A stretch of 64,000 bases of DNA from Saccharomonospora azurea NA-128 (GCF_000231055.2 NZ_CM001466.1:3289616-3353615); one strand, 5' to 3'; counted from the first letter of the stretch, positions 1 through 9,910 are shown. Program-made: numbers and translations. The notes: generated from the sequence alone by a model not told the origin.

Positions 1-1155
1 CACGCGGCCACGATGGTCACCGCCGGCGTGTACCTCATCGCGCGGTCGTCGCCGATCTACAACCTCACCGAGGACGGGCGCCTGGTCGTCACGATCGTCG
101 GTGCGTTCACGCTGCTGCTCGGGGCGATCATCGGCTGCGCCTACGACGACATCAAGAAGGTGCTGGCCTACTCCACGGTGAGTCAGATCGGGTACATGAT
201 GCTGGCCGTCGGGCTCGGCCCGGTCGGCTACGCACTGGGTATCGCGCACCTGCTGACGCACGGCTTCTTCAAGGCGGGTCTGTTCCTCGGCGCCGGGTCG
301 GTCATGCACGCCATGAACGACGAGGTCGACATGCGGAAGTTCGGTGGCCTGGCGAAGAAGATGCCCATCACGGCCGCCACGTTCGGCCTCGGCTACCTCG
401 CGATCATCGGGTTCCCGTTCCTGTCCGGGTTTTGGACGAAGGACGCGATCATCGAGGCCGCGTTCGGCCAGGAGGGTTGGCGCGGCTGGGTGTTCGGCGG
501 CGCGGCTCTGCTGGCCGCGGGCATCACCGGCTTCTACATGACGAGGCTCGTGCTGCTGACGTTCTTCGGAAAGGAACGCTGGCGCGAGACGACGTCCGCC
601 GACGGTCGCGCGTTCCAGCCACACGAGTCTCCACCGTTGATGACGGCGCCGATGATCGTGCTGTCGGTCGGGTCGGTCGCCGCGGGTTTCCTGCTGATGT
701 CGGGCGACACGCTCGCCGAGTTCCTCGTGCCCTCGGTGGGCCCGCTGATCGAGGCCGAGGGCGGTGTCCTGCCGCACGCGCTGGTGCCCTGGCTGACCGT
801 GGGCCTGTCCGCGGTCGGTGTGCTGGTGGCGTGGTTGCTGTTCGGTCGGCGGCCCACGCCGGTCGAGCGGCCGGAGAACGTGGCCTGGCCCGTCCGGGCC
901 GCCCGTAAGGACCTGTACGGCAACGCCTTGAACGAGGCGCTCGTCGCGACGCCGGGCCTGTGGCTGACCCGGTTCGCGGTGTTCCTCGACAACCGCGGGG
1001 TCGACGGCGCGGTGAACGGGCTCGCCGCGGTGTTCGGTGGCGGCTCCAGCCGCCTGCGCAGGATGCAGACCGGGTTCGTGCGGTCGTACGCGTTGTCGAT
1101 GCTCGGCGGGTCGTTCCTGCTCGTCGCCGCACTGCTGTTGGTGAGGTTCTCATGA
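1..1155 (+). CDS. nuoL: NADH-quinone oxidoreductase subunit L, 3' part
   Basis: This is the C-terminal part of the largest antiporter-like membrane subunit of complex I; the gene begins before the window. The frame is open from base 1 and gives 384 residues of alternating hydrophobic segments. It includes the family signature around [17 protein letters not shown], with the conserved lysines of the proton channel, and a histidine-bearing [14 protein letters not shown] segment. The last 150 residues fit the long amphipathic helix and final membrane anchor of NuoL. The stop codon overlaps the nuoM start (ATGA), so the two are translationally coupled. Identification rests on family motifs and on the nuoM-nuoN order that follows. 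Confidence 0.95.
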   Translation, partial: HAATMVTAGVYLIARSSPIYNLTEDGRLVVTIVGAFTLLLGAIIGCAYDDIKKVLAYSTVSQIGYMMLAVGLGPVGYALGIAHLLTHGFFKAGLFLGAGSVMHAMNDEVDMRKFGGLAKKMPITAATFGLGYLAIIGFPFLSGFWTKDAIIEAAFGQEGWRGWVFGGAALLAAGITGFYMTRLVLLTFFGKERWRETTSADGRAFQPHESPPLMTAPMIVLSVGSVAAGFLLMSGDTLAEFLVPSVGPLIEAEGGVLPHALVPWLTVGLSAVGVLVAWLLFGRRPTPVERPENVAWPVRAARKDLYGNALNEALVATPGLWLTRFAVFLDNRGVDGAVNGLAAVFGGGSSRLRRMQTGFVRSYALSMLGGSFLLVAALLLVRFS

Positions 1156-2756
1156 GTTGGCTCGTTGCCCTGATCCTGCTGCCGCTGGTCGGCGCCCTCG
1201 TGGTGGCCGGCCTGCGGAACAACGACCGGGCGGCAACACTGACCGCGCTGGGCGTGTCCGTCGCGGAGCTGCTGCTGGTCGTGCCCACCTGGCTCGCCTA
1301 CGACCCGGGTGGCGACCGCATCCAGCTGGCCACGTCGGTCGACTGGATCCCCGCCCTCGGCGTGCACCTGTCGTTCGGTGTGGACGGCATCGCGCTCGTC
1401 ATGATCGCGGTCATCGCGTTGCTGGTGCCGGTGGTGATCGGTGCGCTGAACTCCACCGACCGGCTGCCCGAGGGACGCAGCGCGGGCGGGTTCCTCTCGC
1501 TGATCCTGCTGCAGCAGGCGCTGACCATCGCCGTGTTCGCGGCGACCGACGTGTTCCTGTTCTACGTCCTCTTCGAGATCATGCTCGTGCCGATGTACTT
1601 CCTCATCGGCTTCTACGGTGGACCGAAGAGGCAGTACGCGGCCGTCAAGTTCTTCCTCTACTCGTTCCTCGGCGGGCTCATCATGCTCGCCTCGGCCATC
1701 GGCGCGTACTCGCTGGCGGTCGACGAGCTCGGTGAGGGCACGTTCGACTGGGCCACGCTCGTGTCGGTGGTGAGCGACGCGCCGCTTCAGACCCAGATCT
1801 GGCTCTTCCTCGGGTTCTTCCTCGCCTTCGCCATCAAGGCTCCGCTGGTGCCGTTCCACACGTGGCTTCCGGACGCCGCGGGCCAGGCGCCCATCGCGGT
1901 GACGGTGCTGCTGGTGGGTGTGCTCGACAAGGTCGGCACGTTCGGTTTCCTGCGTTACAGCCTGCCGATGTTCCCGGACGCGAGCGTGGAACTCGCCCCG
2001 ATGGTGCTCGTGCTCGCCGTGCTCGGCGTGATCTACGGATCGATCCTCGCCGCGGGACAGCAGGACATGAAGCGCTTCGTGGCGTACGTGTCGATCGCCC
2101 ACTTCGGATTCATCGCGCTCGGCATCTTCGCGTTCACGCCGCAGGCCACGGTGGGGTCGGCGACGTACATGCTGAACCACAGCCTCGCGACGGGCATGCT
2201 GATCCTCGTCATCGGGATCGTCGCCGCACGCGGCGGTTCGACCCGGATCTCCGACTACGGCGGCATGTTCAAGCTGACGCCGATCCTCGGCGGCATGCTC
2301 CTGCTGGCGGGGATGTCGACCCTGTCACTGCCCGGCACGAACTCGTTCATCAGCGAGTTCCTCGTGTTGCTGGGTGCGTTCGACTCGCGCCCGGTGTACG
2401 CGATCATCGCCACGGTGGGCCTGGTGCTCGCCGCCGCGTACGTGCTCTGGCTGTACCAGCGGATCATGACGGGGCCGGTGCGGGGCGCCGCCCTCGTCGA
2501 CGTGTCGGACGGCCCACTGCCACCGGACGGTGGCAGCACCGTCGGGAGCGGGGACGGCGGTACGGCGACGGCCGTCGCCCCGGAGAAGACCGAGACCACG
2601 ACCCGCAAGGCGATCCGTGACCTGTCCGGCAAGGAAATCGCGGTGCTCGCACCGCTCGTCGTGTTGATCGTCGGCCTCGGGTTCTTCCCGCAGCCGGTGC
2701 TCGACACGGTGACACCGTCGGTGGAAGCGACACTGCAAGCGGTGCAGGAAAGGTAA
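1152..2756 (+). CDS. nuoM: NADH-quinone oxidoreductase subunit M
   Basis: This is a complex I membrane subunit that takes part in proton pumping. The 534 residues contain the antiporter-family glutamate in [13 protein letters not shown], the channel lysine in [14 protein letters not shown], and the second lysine region [17 protein letters not shown]. The chosen ATG overlaps the nuoL stop; an upstream extension of the same frame would run deep inside nuoL and is not credible. A hydrophilic Gly/Thr-rich loop of about 45 residues (roughly residues 440-485) precedes the last membrane segment, which is longer than in enterobacterial NuoM. nuoN starts 8 bases after the stop. Confidence 0.96.
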   Translation: MSWLVALILLPLVGALVVAGLRNNDRAATLTALGVSVAELLLVVPTWLAYDPGGDRIQLATSVDWIPALGVHLSFGVDGIALVMIAVIALLVPVVIGALNSTDRLPEGRSAGGFLSLILLQQALTIAVFAATDVFLFYVLFEIMLVPMYFLIGFYGGPKRQYAAVKFFLYSFLGGLIMLASAIGAYSLAVDELGEGTFDWATLVSVVSDAPLQTQIWLFLGFFLAFAIKAPLVPFHTWLPDAAGQAPIAVTVLLVGVLDKVGTFGFLRYSLPMFPDASVELAPMVLVLAVLGVIYGSILAAGQQDMKRFVAYVSIAHFGFIALGIFAFTPQATVGSATYMLNHSLATGMLILVIGIVAARGGSTRISDYGGMFKLTPILGGMLLLAGMSTLSLPGTNSFISEFLVLLGAFDSRPVYAIIATVGLVLAAAYVLWLYQRIMTGPVRGAALVDVSDGPLPPDGGSTVGSGDGGTATAVAPEKTETTTRKAIRDLSGKEIAVLAPLVVLIVGLGFFPQPVLDTVTPSVEATLQAVQER

Positions 2757-2764
2757 TCCCAGCC

Positions 2765-4336
2765 GTGTTGAACCTTCATCTCGCCCAGCAGGGGCCGATC
2801 GAGGCGCCCGCCATCGATTTCCCGGCCATCATGCCGTTGGTGATCGTGCTCGGTGTGGCGTGCGTCGGGGTGCTGCTGGAGGCGTTCCTGCCGAAGCACC
2901 AGCGGTGGACGGCGCAGGTCGCACTGAGCCTGCTCGCCGTCGTCGGTGCCGGTGCGGCGCTCGCGCTGTACCTCCCGGACGCTCCCGAGCACGGCACGAC
3001 GACGTTGAGCGGCACACTCGCCGTCGACGCGCCCGCCCTGTTCCTGTGGGGCACGTTGCTCGCCCTGTCCGTCGCGGCGCTGCTGCTCATCGCCGACCGC
3101 ACGGTCGAGCGCGGTGGTGCTTTCGTGGCGGAGGCGGGCATCAGCCCCGGCACGTTCCAGGACAAGGAACAGGCCAAGACCCAGTCGATGTCGACGGAGG
3201 TCTTCCCGCTCACGCTGTTCGCGCTCGGCGGCATGATGGCGTTCACGGCGGCCAACGACCTGCTCACGATGTTCGTGGCGCTCGAGGTGCTGAGCCTGCC
3301 GCTCTACCTGATGTGTGCGCTGGCGCGCAGGCGGCGGCTGCTGTCGCAGGAAGCGTCGGTGAAGTACTTCCTGCTCGGCGCGTTCGCGAGCGCGTTCTTC
3401 CTCTACGGTCTCGCGCTCCTCTACGGCTACGCCGGTTCGGTGCGGCTCTCGGAGATCGCGAACGCCACCGCGGGCACCGACCGTTCCGACACGCTGCTGT
3501 TCGCCGGGCTCGGTCTGCTCATGGTGGGTCTGCTGTTCAAGGCGTCCGTGGGCCCGTTCCACACGTGGACGCCGGACGTCTACCAGGGCGCGCCGACGCC
3601 CATCACCGCCTTCATGGCCGCGTGCACCAAGGTCGCGGCGTTCGGCGGCATGCTGCGCGTGCTGACGGTCGCGTTCGAGTCGACCCACTGGGAGTGGCGC
3701 GGTGTGATGTGGGGTGTCGCCATCGTGTCGATGCTGATCGGCGCGGTGCTGGGCCTCACGCAGACGGACGTCAAGCGCATGATCGCCTACTCGTCGATCG
3801 CGCACGCCGGGTTCCTGCTCATCGGCACGATGGCTCTGACGGACGCCGGGCTGTCGGGAACGCTGTTCTACCTGCTCGCGTACGGCTTCACCACGTTGGC
3901 CGCGTTCGGGGTGATCTCGCTGGTGCGCGACGGCAGCGGCGAGGCCACGCACCTCTCGGCGTGGGCGGGCCTGGCGAAGCGCTCGCCGGTGTTGGCGGCC
4001 ACGTTCACGTTCCTGCTGTTCGCGCTCGCCGGGATTCCCCTGACCAGTGGGTTCGTGGGCAAGTTCGTCGTGTTCTCGGCGGCCCTGTCCGACGGCATGG
4101 CGCCGCTGGTGGTGATCGGTCTGGTGTTCAGCGCGGTCGCGGCGTTCTTCTACCTGCGCGTCGTCGTGCTGATGTACTTCTCCAAGCCGGCCGAGGACGG
4201 CCCCACGGTGAGTGTGCCGGGCACGTTCACCACGGCGGCCATCACGTTGGGTGTGGTGGTGACGCTGCTGCTGGGCATCGCGCCGACGTTCGCGCTCGAC
4301 TGGGCCGGGGCGGGTGGCTTCTCCCTCACGTCCTGA
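2765..4336 (+). CDS. nuoN: NADH-quinone oxidoreductase subunit N
   Basis: This is the third antiporter-like subunit of complex I and the usual last gene of the nuo operon. It has 523 residues and starts with GTG just behind the nuoM stop. Family features visible are FVALEVLSLPLYLMCAL (channel glutamate), LLFKASVGPFHTWTPDVYQG (channel lysine) and TDVKRMIAYSSIAHAGF. There are about fourteen hydrophobic segments. A strong palindromic hairpin 30 bases after the stop closes the operon. Confidence 0.96.
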   Translation: MLNLHLAQQGPIEAPAIDFPAIMPLVIVLGVACVGVLLEAFLPKHQRWTAQVALSLLAVVGAGAALALYLPDAPEHGTTTLSGTLAVDAPALFLWGTLLALSVAALLLIADRTVERGGAFVAEAGISPGTFQDKEQAKTQSMSTEVFPLTLFALGGMMAFTAANDLLTMFVALEVLSLPLYLMCALARRRRLLSQEASVKYFLLGAFASAFFLYGLALLYGYAGSVRLSEIANATAGTDRSDTLLFAGLGLLMVGLLFKASVGPFHTWTPDVYQGAPTPITAFMAACTKVAAFGGMLRVLTVAFESTHWEWRGVMWGVAIVSMLIGAVLGLTQTDVKRMIAYSSIAHAGFLLIGTMALTDAGLSGTLFYLLAYGFTTLAAFGVISLVRDGSGEATHLSAWAGLAKRSPVLAATFTFLLFALAGIPLTSGFVGKFVVFSAALSDGMAPLVVIGLVFSAVAAFFYLRVVVLMYFSKPAEDGPTVSVPGTFTTAAITLGVVVTLLLGIAPTFALDWAGAGGFSLTS

Positions 4337-4365
4337 GGTGAGGTCGAGCTGACCAGCTGTCGCTG

Positions 4366-4403
4366 AAGGGCACCTACGCCGATGTTCGGGCGTAGGTGCC
4401 CTT
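4366..4403. terminator. Bidirectional terminator between nuoN and the EspG gene
   Basis: A perfect 15-bp stem (4366-4380 with 4389-4403) closes an 8-base loop. It has AA at the left foot and TT at the right foot. It lies between convergent genes, so it can serve both strands. Confidence 0.85.
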
Positions 4404-4417
4404 TCACGCGGATTCGT

Positions 4418-5113
4418 TCAGTCCAAGGTAGCTCGGAGGTCGACCATGCTGGACGTGAGCCCGCGGGGGCTTCCCGGGAACACGGTGATGTGGTCACCGT
4501 CGCGGTGAAGCCCGACTCTGCCGAGGTCGACGTCGAGGTAGCACACGGTCCCCGGGGCCTCGCGGCGTTCGCTGCCGTCCGGGTGTCGTGCGACGTGGAG
4601 GTAGCCGAGCCCGTTCGCGGGCCGGGAGAGCAGATCGTGCAGGGTTCTCCCGTCGCTGTCGTCGGGTTCTCCTCGCAGCTGACGCGTGTGCACGCGGAAG
4701 GGCTCGAAGGAGGGGACGTCGGCGGGCGGAAGGGTGTCGACGAGCACGGCGGGCAGGGCGCGGGCGGCGGTGAGGTCGAGCTGGACGCGTTCGCCGGTTC
4801 GCACCGCGACGACCACCGATCGGCCGCGTGCGGCGACGAGCGAGTGGTGCTGGTCCTCGCTGGAGCGCACGTGGGCGAAGTACTCGGTGTGCGGTCGCGC
4901 GAGCACGTGCAGGAGGTCTTCGAACTCGGGGGAGAACCGGTGTCCCTCGGCCAGGCCCGCAGCGGCGAGTTCGGCGGCGGCTTCCGTCGCCACGGTCGGC
5001 GCCGCGGACGGCGGGACGTATCGGGCGCCACCCGAGAAGACCGCGTGTGCACTGTGGCGCCCGATGGTCGACAGCGCGTCGAGGAGCGTGTGCAGGGCCA
5101 GCTCGACCGTCAC
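4418..5113 (-). CDS. ESX secretion-associated protein, EspG family
   Basis: The 231-residue protein resembles the EspG chaperones that hold PE/PPE-type substrates before type VII secretion. What is visible is the general layout of the actinobacterial family: an N-terminal LHTLLDAL...GRHSAHAVF segment, an alternating hydrophobic core, and a C-terminal PRGLTSSMVDLR region. No catalytic motif is expected. It is the last gene of a reverse cluster and starts 3 bases downstream of the PPE-type gene, so substrate and chaperone are probably made together. The call is by family resemblance plus context. Confidence 0.72.
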   Translation of the reverse strand: MTVELALHTLLDALSTIGRHSAHAVFSGGARYVPPSAAPTVATEAAAELAAAGLAEGHRFSPEFEDLLHVLARPHTEYFAHVRSSEDQHHSLVAARGRSVVVAVRTGERVQLDLTAARALPAVLVDTLPPADVPSFEPFRVHTRQLRGEPDDSDGRTLHDLLSRPANGLGYLHVARHPDGSERREAPGTVCYLDVDLGRVGLHRDGDHITVFPGSPRGLTSSMVDLRATLD

Positions 5114-5116
5114 GGT

Positions 5117-6328
5117 TCACCTCGACGGATTGTCGCCGACGACGGGTGGCGCGGTCTTCGGCAGCGGGTCCTTGTACGTGTCGTCGGGATCGGGGTCGCG
5201 CAGGTACGCGGGGCGGCGCCGCTCCTGGTCGGCACCACCACTGGGACGACCGGTGGCTCCCGGCGGCATACCGGCGGCACTCCGCGCCGATACGCCGGGG
5301 GCGGTGCCTGGTGTGGATGTCGTGCCGGAACGGCTGCGGCCGGAGTCATCGGGTCCGCCGGCCCCGACGCCGCCACTTCCCCTGCCGGGTGACGGGATCG
5401 GTCGCGGTGCGGGATTGCCGACCCGGCCGTGTGGGTCGGTGGTCGCGACCGCGTCGGGGTGTTGTCCCGGAGCGAGGATTGAGCCGTGTCGTCCCGAGCC
5501 GAATGCCTCGCCGGTGGAGAGGGGCGGTTCCGGGACAGGGGACGGTGACGTGTGGGCAGCGGCTGGGGTGACGCCGCTCCGCGCGGGTGCCGGGCCGCTC
5601 TCGGTCGGCGTGCCCACCGACTCGGTCAGCCGGTCGGGAAAACCGGCCGGGGTGGGGGTGGATGTGCGTGGCGAGTCGGAGTGCTCGGAGTGTCGGGTGT
5701 GCGAGAGCTCGGCAGCCGACTCGATTTCCGCCGCCGGAGGTGCGGGCGGAGGTGGACCGACCGCGTTGTCCGAGGCCGTTGCACTCGGATCTGTCCGCCG
5801 GATGGTGAGCGCTTCGGCGGACAGCAGCGGCGAGTAACGGTGGGGGGTCGCGTCGCTGTTGGCCGTACTGGCCTGGTGGTAGGAGCGGAACGCGGCGACG
5901 TTGTTCGTGGCATCGCGGTCGTAGGCCTGCAGTCGCTCCCGGTAGGAGTCGTCACCGAGCAGGCTGCCGATCACGTCGTCCTTGGTGGGTGCCGGCGGCT
6001 GAGGCGGCACGGGCACGACGCTGTCGTGGACTCGGGCGAAGGCGGTGATCTGGTCGGAGATCGTGCGGTCGAGGCCCTGCAGCAGTGCGCCGTCGGTCTC
6101 CGACGCCAACGCGAGCGGCATCGCCAGCACGGCGGCGCGGCTTCCCGCATCACCTTCCCACTCCCGATCGGTCTCGTCGGCGGCGGCGCGGACGTCGGCG
6201 GCGAGGTCGGCGAGCGCTCGTCGGAGTCGGGTAGCGGCTTCGGCGGCGGCGGCCAACTTGCGGGGGCCCTCGCCGCTGGTGACCTGCTCGTAGATCTCGG
6301 TAGCCGTGAGCGGTTCTTCGAATGCCAT
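5117..6328 (-). CDS. PPE/WXG-type ESX substrate with long Pro/Ser-rich tail
   Basis: The protein has about 403 residues. The first 180 are helical and carry a tryptophan turn (REWEGDAG, about residue 57) like the W-x-G bend of WXG100/PPE proteins. The rest is a low-complexity tail rich in Pro, Ser, Thr and Gly with no recognisable domain. It is very likely a type VII secreted or surface protein. GTG six bases upstream (6334) is an alternative start. The gene lies between the EspG-like chaperone and a DUF3558 lipoprotein, a grouping common in Pseudonocardiaceae. No ESX core component lies in the window, so any secretion apparatus would be encoded elsewhere. Confidence 0.68.
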   Translation of the reverse strand: MAFEEPLTATEIYEQVTSGEGPRKLAAAAEAATRLRRALADLAADVRAAADETDREWEGDAGSRAAVLAMPLALASETDGALLQGLDRTISDQITAFARVHDSVVPVPPQPPAPTKDDVIGSLLGDDSYRERLQAYDRDATNNVAAFRSYHQASTANSDATPHRYSPLLSAEALTIRRTDPSATASDNAVGPPPPAPPAAEIESAAELSHTRHSEHSDSPRTSTPTPAGFPDRLTESVGTPTESGPAPARSGVTPAAAHTSPSPVPEPPLSTGEAFGSGRHGSILAPGQHPDAVATTDPHGRVGNPAPRPIPSPGRGSGGVGAGGPDDSGRSRSGTTSTPGTAPGVSARSAAGMPPGATGRPSGGADQERRRPAYLRDPDPDDTYKDPLPKTAPPVVGDNPSR

Positions 6329-6340
6329 GATCACCCGCTG

Positions 6341-6958
6341 TCAGTTGGTTGCCTTGATGTTGTCGATGACGGCGGTGGCCACCTCGTGTGCGGCGTCGCA
6401 GGGATCGACTCGCCCGACGGATCCGTCGCCGAGATAGACGTCGATGTTGACGTAGTCGGAGTCGCTGGTACCGACGGTGATGAGACATTCACCTTCGTCG
6501 CGATTGTCGACGCCGCCGTACGAGACCGCGGGATAACCATTCACCGGTTCCGCCTCGTCGAAGAACGCGTGCACGTCCCTGTTCCGGTAGATCGCAGTCA
6601 GACCTTCGTCGGTGAGCCGGGGATAGGTGATCGAAATCTGGGCGTTGCTACGCATGCCGGAATACCAGGAACAGGACGGTCCCGAGCTGTTTTCTGTCCC
6701 CAGCTCTGTTTCCGCCGGGTTGCCGAGGTACTCGATGACTTGGTCGTCTGTCAGTGAGACACATGGATCGGCGAGGAAAGGCTCGAGCGTGAGCGGAACA
6801 TCGACTTTCGGGACAGTCGGTGCTTGGAGAGCCGTCGAGAGTGGCCGCGAATCGAGCGAAGTCGACGGCACGACCGGCGCTGCGTCGCCCGGCGTACTCG
6901 AACAGCCTGCGACGAGTGCAGTGACGGTTAGTGGCACCGCGGCTCTGAGGTGCTTCAT
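6341..6958 (-). CDS. DUF3558 family lipoprotein
   Basis: The predicted 205-residue precursor begins MKHLRAAVPLTVTALVAGCSS, a short signal peptide with a lipobox ending at Cys19. The mature part has the DUF3558 layout: an early DPCVSLTD motif, a central SCSWYSG-like Cys/Trp segment and a late VDPCDAAHEVA motif, with cysteines that could pair. It is expected to be anchored on the outer face of the membrane; its molecular role is unknown. Its ATG overlaps the upstream stop by four bases. Confidence 0.8.
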   Translation of the reverse strand: MKHLRAAVPLTVTALVAGCSSTPGDAAPVVPSTSLDSRPLSTALQAPTVPKVDVPLTLEPFLADPCVSLTDDQVIEYLGNPAETELGTENSSGPSCSWYSGMRSNAQISITYPRLTDEGLTAIYRNRDVHAFFDEAEPVNGYPAVSYGGVDNRDEGECLITVGTSDSDYVNIDVYLGDGSVGRVDPCDAAHEVATAVIDNIKATN

Positions 6959-7434
6959 TCGAACTTGCCTTTCTCCTGTGTCACCGTGGCTTCGGCATCG
7001 TCCTCGGCGTTGACGTATCTGCCGTGCGCTGCGTGGAATTTGTCTCTCAAGTCCTCGCAATACCTGGCGCGCTCACTCAAGGCCTGTTGCAGAGCTTGAC
7101 CGGAGGCTCGCAATCTCTCGGCATGGTTGGTACTCGCGTACTCGAGCCCGGGCCCTTCCACTGACACCAGATCGCGACCCAGCCGCACGGCTTCCGTGTA
7201 CCGATGGGCCAAGTCGTCCCACATCGCCGCGAGGCGTTCGAGGCTGTCGGCGTCGAAGGCGAAGCCGTCGCCGTCACGGACGGCTTGAGCGATCACGGCG
7301 TTGCTCACGTCGGCCCGGAAGAGCAAGAGATCTCCTGCTCTGGGCACTGGAAAGAGCGGTGTGGCGGTCTGTGGCGTGTAGACGGAGTCGGCTGGATGAA
7401 CGATGCCGTCGATCTCGGTCACGGATACCCCCAT
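6955..7434 (-). CDS. Unknown helical protein of an ESX-accessory cluster
   Basis: I do not recognise a named family. The 159-residue product has a long helical C-terminal half with conserved-looking SLERLAAMWDDLAHRYTEAV and ERARYCEDLRDKFHAAH segments. This is the kind of four-helix layout seen in WXG100-like and EspA/C-like proteins. It is the first gene of a four-gene reverse operon with DUF3558, PPE-like and EspG-like genes. GTG at 7452 and GTG at 7425 are other possible starts; no ribosome site is decisive. Confidence 0.55.
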   Translation of the reverse strand: MGVSVTEIDGIVHPADSVYTPQTATPLFPVPRAGDLLLFRADVSNAVIAQAVRDGDGFAFDADSLERLAAMWDDLAHRYTEAVRLGRDLVSVEGPGLEYASTNHAERLRASGQALQQALSERARYCEDLRDKFHAAHGRYVNAEDDAEATVTQEKGKFE

Positions 7435-7667
7435 TGGTGTGACCTGGCTCACTGCGTGGTGCCGCAGGGCAATCTAGCGCAGTCGTCCGCGGGCTCGGGC
7501 TCGATCGAGGGTCCGGTTCACCTGAAATGACGCGCGCGTGTAGCACGATACATCGCCGTGTTGTGGTTCTCACGAAGTGGCGAGCGACCTGCGGGTCATC
7601 AGCCCGCGACCTCCGCCCATTAGGCTGGTGAGGACCGTGACCACAGGGCCGAAAGGGCGGAGCCGAC

Positions 7668-8687
7668 GTGTCAGTGCGTGATGGCACCATCGACGAGTTG
7701 CGCGCTGCAGTCGGGCTGCAGATCGCGGACGAGGAGCTGCTGCGGACGCTCGTCGCGGGGCTGGACGACGTGGAGGCCGTTCTTCGCGGCGTCGCCAGCA
7801 GCGACGTCGCGGCCATCGACGAGGCCGCGCGCCACCTGGTGGACGCCGGAGGCAAACGCTTCCGTCCCATGTTCACACTGTTGGCGTCGCAGTTCGGTCC
7901 CGGCGGCAGCCGGGACGCCGTGATCACTGCGGCCGCTGCCGTGGAACTCGTGCACCTCGCCACGCTGTACCACGACGACGTGATGGACGAGGCGACGATG
8001 CGCAGGGGCGCCCCGAGCGTCAACGCGCGCTGGGACAACAGCGTCGCCATCCTGACGGGCGACTATCTGTTCGCGCACGCGTCGCGGTTGGTGGCCGATC
8101 TGGGCACCGACGCCGCGCGGATCATCGCCGAGACGTTCGGCGAGCTCGTGACCGGGCAGATGCGCGAGACCGTCGGGCCGCAGCCCGGCGACGACCCCGT
8201 CGACCACTACCTGTCCGTCATCGGGCAGAAGACCGGTTCGCTGATCGCGACGGCGGGCCGGTTCGGCGGCATGTTCTCCGGCGCCACGCCGGACCAGATC
8301 GAGGCGCTGCGCCGGTTCGGCGAGATCGTCGGGACGGCGTTCCAGATCTCGGACGACATCATCGACATCGCGTCTCCGCCCGAGGCGTCCGGCAAGGCGC
8401 AGGGAACCGACCTGCGCGAGGGTGTGCGGACGTTGCCGATGCACTACGCGTTGTCGCACGACCCCGACCCGCGGCTGGTGGAGCTGCTGGCCGAGCCTCT
8501 CACCGACGAGGCGCTGGTGGAGGAGGCCCTCGACCTGCTCCGCCGATCGGGTGGTCTCGAACGCACGCGAGCCACGCTCGCCGACTACGCTCGGCGCGCA
8601 CAGCAGGAGCTCGCGGCGTTGCCGCCCTCGTCGGCGAGGGAGGCGTGCGAGTCGGTCGCCGACTACCTCGTCGCACGGACTCACTAG
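7668..8687 (+). CDS. Polyprenyl diphosphate synthase (E-type)
   Basis: The enzyme condenses isopentenyl diphosphate into a long all-trans polyprenyl diphosphate, most likely the menaquinone side chain. The 339 residues show both aspartate-rich motifs: YHDDVMDEA (DDxxD, about residues 104-108) and ISDDIID. It also has GGKRFRP for IPP binding and the GQ motif in LVTGQMRE. Start is GTG. Length fits hepta- to nonaprenyl synthases; chain length cannot be read with confidence. The neighbouring complex I genes fit a role in respiratory quinone supply. A 13-base gap separates it from the next gene, so the two probably share a transcript. Confidence 0.9.
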   Translation: MSVRDGTIDELRAAVGLQIADEELLRTLVAGLDDVEAVLRGVASSDVAAIDEAARHLVDAGGKRFRPMFTLLASQFGPGGSRDAVITAAAAVELVHLATLYHDDVMDEATMRRGAPSVNARWDNSVAILTGDYLFAHASRLVADLGTDAARIIAETFGELVTGQMRETVGPQPGDDPVDHYLSVIGQKTGSLIATAGRFGGMFSGATPDQIEALRRFGEIVGTAFQISDDIIDIASPPEASGKAQGTDLREGVRTLPMHYALSHDPDPRLVELLAEPLTDEALVEEALDLLRRSGGLERTRATLADYARRAQQELAALPPSSAREACESVADYLVARTH

Positions 8688-8700
8688 GAAGGCAACCGTC

Positions 8701-9813
8701 ATGTCCGTTTTCGGTCAGGTCTGGGTGTTCAGCGCGGTCGCCTTCGTGCTCGGAGCGTTCCTCGCCTGGCTGTTCCTCGTGCGGCCCGCGCAGAAGCGCA
8801 TCGGTGAGCTGCAACGTCGGCTCGCCTTGACGGAGGGCGCGTCGAGACCGGGAACGGCGCAGCGCACGCGGGTGGCGCCGCCGGTGCGCGCCACCGACGG
8901 TGCCGACGACAAGGGGCGTGAGCCGGCCACCCCGCCGACGAGGCACTTCGAACCCGCGCCCGACCCCTCGGAGCCGACGCGCGAGGCCACGGAGCACCTC
9001 GCCGCCGGTCCGAGCTGGCCCGAACGCGACAGTCTGCAGGGGCGCACGCCGAAGTCCGAGATCGACGACCTCGACGAGGACTTCGCGCGTTTTGACGAGC
9101 TCGACGACAGCCTTGACGACGGTGTGGAGGGCAGCGCGGGCGGGCTGTTGAACGACCCGACCACGCGCGCCGTCGACGAGCCCACCCGGATCCAAAGCGC
9201 ACGCGGTGGAGCGCTCGACGTCGAGCCCCCGCCGGGCACGCCCGACGACGCCGACTCCGGTCGCGGTGGTCGCGGCGGCGGCAGTCTCTTCGAGCCCGCG
9301 CCGCTCGACGAGCCGGAGGACACGCCTCCCGCCTACGCCTTCGGCGACAGGCTCGCCGGGGACGACACTCCCGTCGAGCACGAGGAGCCGGTGGAGCGCA
9401 CGACGATGTTGCCGAAGCGGCAGCCCGGGCGCACCCAGATGGAGAGCTTCGAGCCGGTCAAGCCGAGCCAGCCGTCGATGCGTTCGGTGGACCGCCGCGA
9501 CCCCGGCCCCCAGCCCGGCCGCGGCGGCTCGCTGTTCGAGCCCACGGTCGCACCGTCCACCGCGGCGCCGTCCGCGCGCGACACCTCCGCCCCGGGCCTC
9601 CCGCCCGGTCCCTTCGGGCCCGGCTCGGCGATGCCCAAGCCGGGTGGTGGCCGGCCCTCCGGTGACTTCCCGGTGAAAGCGAGTGTCACGACGTTGCGCT
9701 ACTGCACCGAGGACTCGCCCGACTACCCGCGCATGGTGGCCGAGGTGTGGTTCCGCAGCCCGGCCGATGCCGAACGCGTCGGGTTCCGGCCGCTGCCTCC
9801 GTCAGAATCCTGA
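8701..9813 (+). CDS. Membrane-anchored protein with C-terminal 'sunset' domain
   Basis: The 370-residue protein has one N-terminal membrane helix (residues 5-25, VFSAVAFVLGAFLAWLFLV). A long disordered region rich in Pro, Asp, Glu and Arg follows, holding three GGSLFEP-like repeats. The compact end domain (about residues 325-367) contains VTTLRYCTEDSPDYPRMVAE and then VWF and GFRPLP. That end resembles the short actinobacterial 'sunset' domain; the match is by eye. Function is unknown. Coexpression with the polyprenyl synthase is likely. Confidence 0.7.
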   Translation: MSVFGQVWVFSAVAFVLGAFLAWLFLVRPAQKRIGELQRRLALTEGASRPGTAQRTRVAPPVRATDGADDKGREPATPPTRHFEPAPDPSEPTREATEHLAAGPSWPERDSLQGRTPKSEIDDLDEDFARFDELDDSLDDGVEGSAGGLLNDPTTRAVDEPTRIQSARGGALDVEPPPGTPDDADSGRGGRGGGSLFEPAPLDEPEDTPPAYAFGDRLAGDDTPVEHEEPVERTTMLPKRQPGRTQMESFEPVKPSQPSMRSVDRRDPGPQPGRGGSLFEPTVAPSTAAPSARDTSAPGLPPGPFGPGSAMPKPGGGRPSGDFPVKASVTTLRYCTEDSPDYPRMVAEVWFRSPADAERVGFRPLPPSES

Positions 9814-9857
9814 CAGTCCGAGAACAGTCCGAGAACAGTCCGAGAACAGTCCGAGAA
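9814..9857 (+). repeat. Four 11-bp tandem repeats
   Basis: The unit CAGTCCGAGAA is repeated four times without change, starting on the base after the stop codon and ending three bases before a terminator hairpin. Confidence 0.95.
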
Positions 9858-9860
9858 CGC

Positions 9861-9897
9861 CGAAGGGGCACCCACGCGGCTCGTGGGTGCCCCTTCG
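9861..9897. terminator. Bidirectional terminator between sunset-domain gene and korB
   Basis: A perfect 16-bp stem (9861-9876 with 9882-9897) closes a 5-base loop. It stands between convergent genes; the right foot ends in TTCG with a short T stretch. Confidence 0.85.
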
Positions 9898-9910
9898 TTC
9901 GTTCGGAGAC

